Of a DNA stretch of 64,000 bases, positions 42,012-48,883 are shown one piece after another. A program made the position numbers and the translations under genes. Within the stretch, counting starts at the first letter, position 1. Every line of letters begins with the position of its first letter. This stretch comes from Geomonas propionica (GTDB lineage Bacteria; Desulfobacterota; Desulfuromonadia; Geobacterales; Geobacteraceae): assembly GCF_016458235.1 (NCBI RefSeq), contig NZ_JAEMHK010000004.1, positions 248,001 to 312,000 on the forward strand. Direction: 5' to 3'. The notes under the pieces are model-generated. The model searched no databases, had not been told where the DNA came from, and saw only the letters and a program-made list of their open reading frames with translations.

Positions 42012-43382
42012 TCAGACGGATTTCCTCCTGAGCCGGTTGTTGAGGGCTTGCCTGGAGATTCCCAGCAGGCTCGCGGCCTCTCCCTGGTTGCCGTTGGACA
42101 TCCGCAGCGCCTCGCTAATCAGGTGCGATTGCGCCTCCTTGATGCTGGGGAATCCGTTGAAGATGACGGTGACCACCTCGTGCCCCTCCACGGTGAGCCC
42201 CTTTCCGGAAGGTACATTCATGTTGGAGCGGAAGGCGGCCAGGGACAGGGGCCCCTTCTCGTGCAGGGCCACCGCATCGTAGACCATGGCCTGCAGCTCG
42301 CGCACGTTGCCGGGGAAATGGTACCGCTGCAGCAGCCGCGGCAACTCGGAGGGGTACCATGGGCGCTTCTTCCCCATCTGCCGTGAAGCCAGGGTCACGA
42401 AATGCTCCAGCAGCAGTGGTATATCCCCCTGTCTCTCCCTGAGCGGCGGGATGTGGAGCCGGTGGCAGCTCAGCCGGTAGTAGAGGTCCTCGCGCAGCTT
42501 CCCCTGCTCGAGGAGTTGTCTCAGGTCCCGGTTGGTGGCCACCACGATACCGGCGTCGGTTTTGGCAGCCGCATCGGATCCCAGCGGCAGGTACTCGTGT
42601 TCCTGGATCAGCCTCAGGAGCTTCACCTGGGCCCCCTCGCGCAGGTCGCCGATCTCGTCCAGGAACAGGGTCCCACCAGCGGCCTTCCTGATCAGCCCTT
42701 CGCGGTTTTCCTGGGCGCTGGTAAAGGCCCCCTTGCGGTGGCCGAAGAGGGTGTCGGAGAAGACCGCGTCGTCCAGCCCCGCCACGTTCACCGTCACCAG
42801 CTCTCCCTTGCTCCCGGAACAGCGATGCACCGCCTCCGCGAAAAGCTCCTTGCCTACCCCGGTCTCCCCTGTGATCAACACCGGCTGACCGCTGTGGGAA
42901 ACCGCCTGAGCCCTTTTCATGAGCCTCAGCATCTGCGGATCCTCGGTGACGATGTCGGGGAAAGGCATGCGCCGCCAGCGCAGCCGGTGCTCGTCCTCTG
43001 GTGGGCCCAGCGCGCGGTCGATGGCAGCGAGGAACAGCACGTTGTCGATCGGTTTCAAGAGGTAGTCGCAGGCCCCGGCGCGCATGCAGGATACCGCCTG
43101 CCCCACTTCCGCCACCCCCGTGATGATCAGTACCGGCAGATGCGGGAACTCTTCCACCAGGCGGGGCAAGAGGTCACGCCCGGTAACGGTGGGCAGCGCC
43201 AGGTCCAGGACCACCAGGGCCGCCTCGTTGCGGCGCAGGTAGGGAAGCAGCCCGTCGCCGTCGTCGAAAGTCAGCACCGGCCCGACTCCGTGACCCTGCA
43301 AAAGGGCCCGGTAGATCTGCAGCATGTCCTGGTCGTCGTCCACCACCACTACCGGCAGCGGCGTCACTTCGTTGCTTTTCAT
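42012..43382 (-). CDS. NtrC-type sigma-54-dependent response regulator with GAFTSA loop
   Basis: 456-residue activator. Receiver at 1-120 (VVVVDDDQDML, phospho-Asp in LVVLDLALPTVTG, Thr in IITGVAEV, Lys in LLKPID), AAA+ domain ~145-375 (Walker A GETGVGKELFA, Walker B GGTLFLDEIG, R-finger region LREDLYYRLSCHRLHIPPLRER), and Fis-type HTH at the C-terminus (NQGEAASLLGISRQALNNRLRR). The sigma-54-contacting loop reads GAFTSA, with Ser replacing Gly. The gene follows the MEDS-PAS kinase by 26 bases, so the two should form a pair. Candidate targets include the sigma-54 promoters of hyb and amt. Confidence 0.92.
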   Translation of the reverse strand: MKSNEVTPLPVVVVDDDQDMLQIYRALLQGHGVGPVLTFDDGDGLLPYLRRNEAALVVLDLALPTVTGRDLLPRLVEEFPHLPVLIITGVAEVGQAVSCMRAGACDYLLKPIDNVLFLAAIDRALGPPEDEHRLRWRRMPFPDIVTEDPQMLRLMKRAQAVSHSGQPVLITGETGVGKELFAEAVHRCSGSKGELVTVNVAGLDDAVFSDTLFGHRKGAFTSAQENREGLIRKAAGGTLFLDEIGDLREGAQVKLLRLIQEHEYLPLGSDAAAKTDAGIVVATNRDLRQLLEQGKLREDLYYRLSCHRLHIPPLRERQGDIPLLLEHFVTLASRQMGKKRPWYPSELPRLLQRYHFPGNVRELQAMVYDAVALHEKGPLSLAAFRSNMNVPSGKGLTVEGHEVVTVIFNGFPSIKEAQSHLISEALRMSNGNQGEAASLLGISRQALNNRLRRKSV

Positions 43383-43408
43383 GACCGGCCTCTGTGCCTT
43401 TGGCGGCG

Positions 43409-45250
43409 CTAGACCTGGAAGTAGAGGATCGCCCCCTTCCCTGCCTGCTCCGCGCTCCAAATCCGCCCCCGATGCAGGTTGATGATGCGCTGCACGGTGG
43501 CCAAGCCGATGTCGCGGCAGCTCCTCTCGTTACCGCTCGCGCCGGCCACTTCGCGCAAGGTGGCACTGAGCCGGGGGCCGTTGTCGCTCACATAGCAACT
43601 GCGCTCCCCCTCGACCTGGGCGGTCCCGAACCTGATCACCGGATGTTTTACGCCGATGGTGCTGTGCCAGGCGTTCTCGAGCAACTGCTCCATCGCCAAA
43701 CGCAGCATGTCCTTGTCGCCGGTGACCGTCACCCCGTCCTCGATCCGGAAATCGACCGGGCGCTGGGCGTGGCCGCTTAGTTCCGCGGCGATCTCCGCGG
43801 CCATGGCGCTCAGATCGACCTCCACCGGCTGCAGCTCCGCGGCGGTCAGCGCGGTCATGCGCTCGAGAGCGGTGATGGTGCCGGAAAGCTCGCGAGCCGC
43901 CATGCCGATGCTCTCCAGCAGTTCCCGGCCGGGAGGGTCGAGTTTGCTTTGTTGCAGCTTCTGCAACCGGTCGCAATCCCCGCTGATCCGTTCCAGGCGC
44001 GCCCCCAGGTCGTGCGATACCGCCTGTCCAATCGCCACCAGTTCCGCGCTGCGGGTCTCCAGTTCCACCTTGAGTACCCTGAGCCCGTTCTCCGCCTGCA
44101 CCCGGGAGGTCACGTCCAGGCCGATGATCCAGTTCACCCATCCGGTGATTGGCACGTAGCGCGAGATGTTGTACCAGGAGATGAGTTTGGGGGAGCCATC
44201 CTTGCAACGCAGACTCCATTCCCGCCCCCGGTAGTCCCCCCCCTGCGGCGGGTGCGCCGACACCACGTCCTCGCGCAAAGCCCCTTCGACCTGGAGCAGC
44301 TGCAGCATCGGCTTACCAATCACCTCTTCGACCCTAAACCCGGTGATGCGCTCGTACTCGTGGTTGCAGGCTGCCAGGCGATCGCTGTTATCGAAGGCCA
44401 TCATGATCACCGGCAGGTGCTGCAGGATGGTCTGCAGGCGCCTGCGGTTGGCCAAAAGGGCCTCGTCCTTCTCGTGGATCTGCTGCTCGTTGGCGCGCAA
44501 GGTGTCCTCTTCCTGCCAGTTCTCGTAGATCTTGCGGGCCAAGGCTGCATAGGCCTGTTCCAACTCCTGCTTGAGCCGCTCGCTTTCGGCCTCCACCATG
44601 GTCATGCGCTGCGAGGCGGCCAGAAAGATGTCAAGCTCGCAAACGGCGGCCTTCTTGCGGTGCTGCAGCCCCGGCGGGATGAAGAGCGGGTTCTGGCATA
44701 CCCTGCCACCGCTGACCAGGCCCGGGTGGATGCGGACCAGTTCCAGGAGCAGTTCCGGGCTGAAAACACGCCGGTCGTACAGGCAAAGAAGGGCCGTGTC
44801 CTGCTCCTCGGCAAACGCCGTGAGATCGCGCTCGAAGCGGTGCAAAAGCTCGAGCGACTTGGGGTCCTTCACGGCCCAGCCCATATCGCAGATGATCCGG
44901 GTCCCGCTGAAGCCCTCGCTAGCGGCGCCTGAGCATATGTTGCGCAACAGTTCCATGACCCGTTCCGGCTTGAAGGCCCCGCCGCTGAACCAGGTCTGCT
45001 TGACCGGCAACAGGACCAGCGCGCCGGAATCCTGCTTTTGTACCTCGACCACGTTCTGCAGCAGGCGCTCCAGCTTATCCTGTGCGGCATGCAGGTAGAC
45101 GCAGCGCTCCCCTGTTGCCACTCCCTTCTGGATGAAGGGAAGCACCAGGTTCAGCACCTCGCTGTCGTCCTGATACAGCAGGCAGAGGTGGTCGTGGCTG
45201 TTGACTACTCCGATGTCCGCGATATCTGAGGCGCGTTTTTCTTCTTCCAT
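43409..45250 (-). CDS. MEDS-PAS hybrid-sensor histidine kinase
   Basis: 613-residue cytoplasmic kinase. Residues ~15-190 match a MEDS (DcmR-type) sensory domain (NSHDHLCLLYQDDSEVLNLVLPF, CVYL, LLCLYDRRVF). A coiled coil at ~215-280 leads to a PAS domain at ~285-400 (LPVIMMAFDNSDRLAACNHEYERITGF). Kinase part: H box AIGQAVSHDLGARLERI, N box LLENAWHSTI, G2 RDIGLATVQRII. The G1 box is degenerate (SDNGPRLSATL). The start at 45250 has GAGGAG nine bases ahead; a start at 45280 has none. It is paired with the downstream NtrC-type regulator. Confidence 0.88.
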   Translation of the reverse strand: MEEEKRASDIADIGVVNSHDHLCLLYQDDSEVLNLVLPFIQKGVATGERCVYLHAAQDKLERLLQNVVEVQKQDSGALVLLPVKQTWFSGGAFKPERVMELLRNICSGAASEGFSGTRIICDMGWAVKDPKSLELLHRFERDLTAFAEEQDTALLCLYDRRVFSPELLLELVRIHPGLVSGGRVCQNPLFIPPGLQHRKKAAVCELDIFLAASQRMTMVEAESERLKQELEQAYAALARKIYENWQEEDTLRANEQQIHEKDEALLANRRRLQTILQHLPVIMMAFDNSDRLAACNHEYERITGFRVEEVIGKPMLQLLQVEGALREDVVSAHPPQGGDYRGREWSLRCKDGSPKLISWYNISRYVPITGWVNWIIGLDVTSRVQAENGLRVLKVELETRSAELVAIGQAVSHDLGARLERISGDCDRLQKLQQSKLDPPGRELLESIGMAARELSGTITALERMTALTAAELQPVEVDLSAMAAEIAAELSGHAQRPVDFRIEDGVTVTGDKDMLRLAMEQLLENAWHSTIGVKHPVIRFGTAQVEGERSCYVSDNGPRLSATLREVAGASGNERSCRDIGLATVQRIINLHRGRIWSAEQAGKGAILYFQV

Positions 45251-45385
45251 CGGGGTGATCTCCTCACTGGGGGTGGACATTAAAAAATACCAACACAATA
45301 TACTGGAACACAACGCCATTGCAATAAGACAAGGGGCGAATTTAGCGTCTGTCGGGGGTGGAACTCGTGTGGTAAGCGCGTTTTT

Positions 45386-45399
45386 TTGACCGAGGTCAA
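45386..45399. promoter_or_regulatory. CRP/FNR-type palindrome TTGACCGAGGTCAA
   Basis: Perfect 14-base palindrome with TTGAC-N4-GTCAA arms, the spacing used by the CRP/FNR superfamily. It lies between the divergent kinase (45250) and the HypA-like zinc-ribbon gene (45468), 69 bases before the latter. Confidence 0.4.
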
Positions 45400-45467
45400 G
45401 GAAGGGGGAAAGGGCGCCGTGCTAGCCTGCGGCACGCTAGTGATCAAAATGTAACGAGGGAGGAAAG

Positions 45468-45749
45468 ATGTGCGATTGCGGTTCGGGTAGCTCCAGGGCT
45501 GGTGGGCCCTACGCCACGGGCAGGGAACTGGTTGAATTTGTGCTGGCGGCGCACGGCGGGCGGGTGGCCTGTTCACCGCTCCCCAGCGCGCTCGAGGTGA
45601 GTTGCCAGGAGTGCGGCAGGGAGTTCGTGCTGCAGACCTTCGTGCAGGGTTGCCCCTCCTGCGGCGGCCTGCACGCGGTGTCTCCGCCGAGGGCGAATGA
45701 CCCCGCGGCGGTGCAGTACGCCGGCGCCGATTTCGGCGCTACCGCCTAG
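45468..45749 (+). CDS. Small HypA-like zinc-ribbon protein
   Basis: 93-residue Cys-rich protein. It opens with MCDCGSGSS, similar in style to the N-terminal cysteine site of HypB. Residues ~44-66 (CQECGREFVLQTFVQGCPSCGG) closely match the zinc ribbon of the HypA gene in this window (CPACHGEFPLQSLFSPCPGCG), but the HypA MHE nickel site is missing. GGGAGGAAAG precedes the ATG. It lies close to the hyp/hyb island and divergent from a histidine kinase. It could be a metal-handling accessory of hydrogenase maturation or a detached zinc domain; function unproven. Confidence 0.78.
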   Translation: MCDCGSGSSRAGGPYATGRELVEFVLAAHGGRVACSPLPSALEVSCQECGREFVLQTFVQGCPSCGGLHAVSPPRANDPAAVQYAGADFGATA

Positions 45750-45767
45750 GGGCAAAAGAGACCTTAC

Positions 45768-45793
45768 TCCCCTCTCCCCATGGGAGAGGGGGA
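45768..45793. repeat. GC-rich perfect hairpin (REP-like arm)
   Basis: CCCCTCTCCCA / TGGGAGAGGGG perfect stem with no loop bases, 20 bases after the zinc-ribbon gene. It resembles the arms at 9108-9230 and may also act as a weak terminator. Confidence 0.5.
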
Positions 45794-45830
45794 AGACAGA
45801 GGCGGTGGAAGCAGCAACTGGAAACGCGGT

Positions 45831-46553
45831 TCAGCGGCGGGAGGTGCGCTTGGGGCGCCCTTCGGGACGGGAATCGGGACGGGCAGCCAGGCGCGCCAGG
45901 TAGACCACATGACGCAGCCCGCCGCGGCCGGGGCGGTCGCAGGTGACCGAGAAGCCAGCCTGGCGCAGGCGCTTGTCGAAGCCCTGGTCGTAATTCTCGC
46001 CCCAGATCGCGAAGACGCCGCCGGGCTTCAGCGCACCCTTGCTCATCTCGACGGCGATCTCGCCGTAGAGGGGATCCATTATCTTGTCGGTCTTCGCGTG
46101 CGGCCCAGTGTAGAGGTCGAGCACGATGGCGTCGAAGCGGCTATCGTTCATGGCGCTTCTCCGGATCACGTCAGCCACGTTGGCGATTTCCACTTCGACC
46201 CGGCGATCATCGGCCGCCCCCGCGGTGAGCGGCGCCAGCGGTCCGCGGCACCACTGCAGGACCACCGGGTTCAGTTCCGCGACCAGCACGCTCGCCGTCT
46301 TCGGCAACTGGTCCAGCACCGCCCGCAGGGTGATCGCCATACCCAGCCCCCCCACCAGCACCCGCGGCGCCGCCGCTTCCTTCAGGTGACCGCAGGCCAC
46401 TTCCCCGAGGGCAACCTCGGAGCGATGCAGCGAGCTGTTCATCAATACCAGCCCGTTCACGGTGATCAGGAAATCCTTCTCGCCCCGTTGTCTCAGTTCC
46501 AGGACCCCGTCACCGGTGGTCACGCTTTGCAATACTTTCCAGGGCTGCGCCAT
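45831..46553 (-). CDS. Spermidine-synthase-like methyltransferase-fold protein
   Basis: 240-residue Rossmann-fold protein of the spermidine synthase superfamily: PRVLVGGLGMAITLRAVLDQLP (glycine-rich cofactor loop), VLVAELNPVVLQWC (acidic residue contacting the cofactor), FDAIVLDLYTGPHAK and MSKGALKPGGVFAIWGE. The aminopropyl-acceptor residues are not obvious, so it could be a polyamine synthase or another class I transferase. A basic tail (RPDSRPEGRPKRTSRR) is unusual. It lies 18 bases after the rsgA stop, in the same direction. Confidence 0.82.
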   Translation of the reverse strand: MAQPWKVLQSVTTGDGVLELRQRGEKDFLITVNGLVLMNSSLHRSEVALGEVACGHLKEAAAPRVLVGGLGMAITLRAVLDQLPKTASVLVAELNPVVLQWCRGPLAPLTAGAADDRRVEVEIANVADVIRRSAMNDSRFDAIVLDLYTGPHAKTDKIMDPLYGEIAVEMSKGALKPGGVFAIWGENYDQGFDKRLRQAGFSVTCDRPGRGGLRHVVYLARLAARPDSRPEGRPKRTSRR

Positions 46554-46571
46554 GTATCTCCTCTACTTAAA

Positions 46572-47492
46572 TTACTTTTTCCAGTTGCGCCGCTGCGCCG
46601 CCTCTTCCAGCGCCTCGACCTCGCCCAAGAGCACCAGGTAGGTCTGGTAACGTTCCTCGCTGATGCCGCCCGAGGCGACCTCGTCGCGCACCGCGCAGCC
46701 CGGTTCCTGCCGGTGGCGGCAGTCGTTGAAGCGACAGCGATGGTCCTGCAGCGCCTCGAAGCCGGGGAACCAGGCGGCGAGCTCGGGGGCGGTGATGTCC
46801 ACCAGCCCGAAGTCGCGGAATCCCGGGGTATCCACCAGCTCCCCTCCGCCGGGAAGGGCGTGCAGGGAAGAGACCGTGGTGGTGTGCCGGCCGGTCCAGT
46901 TGTAGTCGGACAGCTCCCCCACCTTCAGGTTCAGCTCCGGGCAGAGCGTGTTCATCAGTGAGCTTTTCCCGACCCCGGTGGTGCCGACGAAGGCGCCCCG
47001 GTGGCCTTCGCGCAGGAAGTCCCGCAACGGCTCGATGCCGGCGCCGGTGACGGCGCTCAAGGGGAAGAAGGGGAGGATGCCGCCGTAGACGCTGGCGGTG
47101 GCGCCGCTTAGCTCGACGCCCTCGGGGAGGTCGCACTTGTTGAAGACGATGAAGGGGGACAACGCGGCAGCGCGGGCGGCGACGATAGCACGGTCCAAAA
47201 ATCCCGAGGGGGTGCCGGGGGCGAGCACCACGCCAAGCACGTCAAGGTTGGCGGCGAGCAGATGGACGCCTCCCCTGGCATCGCGCCGGCTCAATTCGGT
47301 CCTCCTGGGGAGCCGGTTCAGGACCTCGCCGGCCACCGTCACCTGGTCGCCGACGACGTGGCCTGAGTTGCGCTTCACCTTCACCATGCGCCGCTCTCCC
47401 GTCTCGAAGAGCACCTCGACGGCCACTCCGAAATGGGAGACGATCAGCCCCTGTTCGGCCCCGCTCTTCCCCTGCTGACTATTGTTACCCAT
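46572..47492 (-). CDS. rsgA: Ribosome small subunit-dependent GTPase RsgA
   Basis: 306-residue circularly permuted GTPase that helps mature the 30S subunit. Order: OB domain (~1-80), G4 FNKCDLPEG, G1 FVGTTGVGKSSLMNTL, G2 TTTVSSLHALP, G3 LVDTPGFRDFGL, and the zinc knuckle CRFNDCRHRQEPGCAV at the C-terminal side. The full arrangement is present. A promoter-like TTGACA/TACTCT lies about 60-90 bases upstream. The spermidine-synthase-like gene follows. Confidence 0.96.
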   Translation of the reverse strand: MGNNSQQGKSGAEQGLIVSHFGVAVEVLFETGERRMVKVKRNSGHVVGDQVTVAGEVLNRLPRRTELSRRDARGGVHLLAANLDVLGVVLAPGTPSGFLDRAIVAARAAALSPFIVFNKCDLPEGVELSGATASVYGGILPFFPLSAVTGAGIEPLRDFLREGHRGAFVGTTGVGKSSLMNTLCPELNLKVGELSDYNWTGRHTTTVSSLHALPGGGELVDTPGFRDFGLVDITAPELAAWFPGFEALQDHRCRFNDCRHRQEPGCAVRDEVASGGISEERYQTYLVLLGEVEALEEAAQRRNWKK

Positions 47493-47551
47493 ACCCCTCC
47501 AAGTCGAAGTTTCAGGCAGTTGCGCCGCGGTTCGCTTCCAGACAGGCTCCG

Positions 47552-47580
47552 AGAGTACGGCAGGAGCGAAAAGTTGTCAA
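47552..47580 (-). promoter_or_regulatory. Candidate sigma-70 promoter of rsgA
   Basis: On the minus strand: TTGACA, a 17-base spacer, TACTCT. The rsgA ATG lies 60 bases downstream. Confidence 0.45.
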
Positions 47581-47631
47581 CTAAAGCGAATTTGCGCCGA
47601 TAAATGGGACAGATGGGTGCGGCGAGAGCGG

Positions 47632-47660
47632 TTGACACCGGGGCTGTTTTGCACCATAGT
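47632..47660 (+). promoter_or_regulatory. Candidate sigma-70 promoter of the 47801 gene
   Basis: TTGACA, a 17-base spacer, CATAGT, about 140 bases ahead of the ATG. It is divergent from the rsgA promoter within the same 308-base gap, which contains no other feature I can identify. Confidence 0.5.
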
Positions 47661-47800
47661 TTGCGTTATGCAACAGCCTGGAAGCGCAGGTTCCAGAGCC
47701 CGTTTTTTTACTACTTGATCAGAAGGGCGCATCAACGCCCCTCACATAGAGATCCGTCGGATGCGGGAACTTCTCTACCAGGCATCCAAAGGTGGCAGCC

Positions 47801-48238
47801 ATGAGTAAAGAGACAGTGGATGAAGCGATCGACATGTACGTGAAGGAACGGATGGTGAAAGGTAAAGAGATGGCCCTCACCCATTTCCTGGCCAGCCTGT
47901 ACTTGAAGGAACAAAGCGAAGGGATCATCGAATGCATGCGCAGGGTGCGCGGGCTCACCCGCTACTACATGGATCTCACCAAGGTGATGCTCAACCCGTT
48001 CAAGGGTCCCGAAGTAGCCTGGTTCTTTTCCATGGTCAACATCGCGGTCTATGCCTGCTTCCTGCTCTCGGTCGAGGAGCAAAGGATGCTCGGCATCGCG
48101 CTCCTCTCCGGGACCCTGGTCAACGGCGGCTACCTGATCCACAACATGACCAAAAAGTGGTGTGACATGCACGTCATGCTGGCCATCTACGACGAGATCG
48201 TGCAGATAGCGGACCATGAACTGGAGACGCTGGCCTGA
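47801..48238 (+). CDS. Hypothetical two-helix membrane protein
   Basis: 145-residue protein, unassigned. The N-terminal ~75 residues are charged and helical (VDEAIDMYVKERMVKGKEMALTHF). Two membrane helices follow at about 80-98 (VAWFFSMVNIAVYACFLLSV) and 103-120 (MLGIALLSGTLVNGGYLI), and then a C-terminal helix. AAAGGTGG precedes the ATG. The 3' end overlaps the convergent HAD phosphatase gene by 52 bases. Confidence 0.75.
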   Translation: MSKETVDEAIDMYVKERMVKGKEMALTHFLASLYLKEQSEGIIECMRRVRGLTRYYMDLTKVMLNPFKGPEVAWFFSMVNIAVYACFLLSVEEQRMLGIALLSGTLVNGGYLIHNMTKKWCDMHVMLAIYDEIVQIADHELETLA

Positions 48239-48843
48239 AGCGCCTGCGCCAGTTCGGCCAGGCTCCCCACCGCGAGGTCGGTGAGCTCGGGCCAGCGGAA
48301 GGCGCGGGCAGGGTCGACGTGAACGGTGCCGGCGCCGGCCGCGCGACCGGTCTCAAGATCGAAGGCGTAATCGCCAACCATCACCAGTGCCGCTGCGGGA
48401 ACTCCCCAGCGGCACGCCAGTTTGTGGATGCCGTCCGGGTCGGGCTTCGCCCGCGCGTCGTCCCGCCCCAACACGTCTCCCTCCCCGATGAAGTCGATGA
48501 GCCCGATGCGCGCCAGGGTGGCCACCGCGTTCTCCCTGGTGTTGCGGGTGAGCACGCCGATCCGGGTGCCGCGCCCGTGCAGGAGCTGCAATAGTTCCAG
48601 CGCCCCTTCCGCCGGTTCGGTCCGTTGCGCCAGTTCCTCCTCGATCGACTGCAAAAGCGCCCGCGCCCGCATCCCCTCCGCCTCGGGGAGCCCCTCCAGG
48701 TGTCCCAGGATGTCGCTCCCCCGCGGGACTCCCAGTACGTTCCGGATGTGGGCAAAGTCGTGGATGGCGACGGTGAGGGTGCCGTCCAGGTCGAAAACCC
48801 AGTGCCTTTTCTGCAATATCCCCTGCGACTTGTCGTTGTCCAT
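48187..48843 (-). CDS. HAD-superfamily phosphatase (phosphoglycolate phosphatase-like)
   Basis: 218-residue HAD hydrolase, subfamily IA. Motif I WVFDLDGTLT (Asp nucleophile ~17), motif II VLTRNT, motif III Lys in RAKPDPDGI, motif IV MVGDYAFDLETG. The helical cap covers residues ~25-85. The substrate is unknown; phosphoglycolate or a similar small phosphate monoester is likely. It follows the acyltransferase-hydrolase gene after 40 bases and could be the last gene of that transcript. Its 3' end overlaps the opposite-strand gene at 47801. Confidence 0.88.
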   Translation of the reverse strand: MDNDKSQGILQKRHWVFDLDGTLTVAIHDFAHIRNVLGVPRGSDILGHLEGLPEAEGMRARALLQSIEEELAQRTEPAEGALELLQLLHGRGTRIGVLTRNTRENAVATLARIGLIDFIGEGDVLGRDDARAKPDPDGIHKLACRWGVPAAALVMVGDYAFDLETGRAAGAGTVHVDPARAFRWPELTDLAVGSLAELAQALQASVSSSWSAICTISS

Positions 48844-48883
48844 ATCACCCTTTTAGCAGATCCCGACAGATCTGGAAAGCCCG

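Noticed and set aside
41839..42282. Plus-strand open frame in and beyond the 41661-42011 gap
   Set aside because: Mostly antisense to the NtrC-type regulator, no family likeness and no convincing ribosome-binding site.
45320..45345. Possible sigma-54 element upstream of the MEDS-PAS kinase
   Set aside because: The minus strand shows TTGCAA, but the required GG twelve bases upstream is CC.
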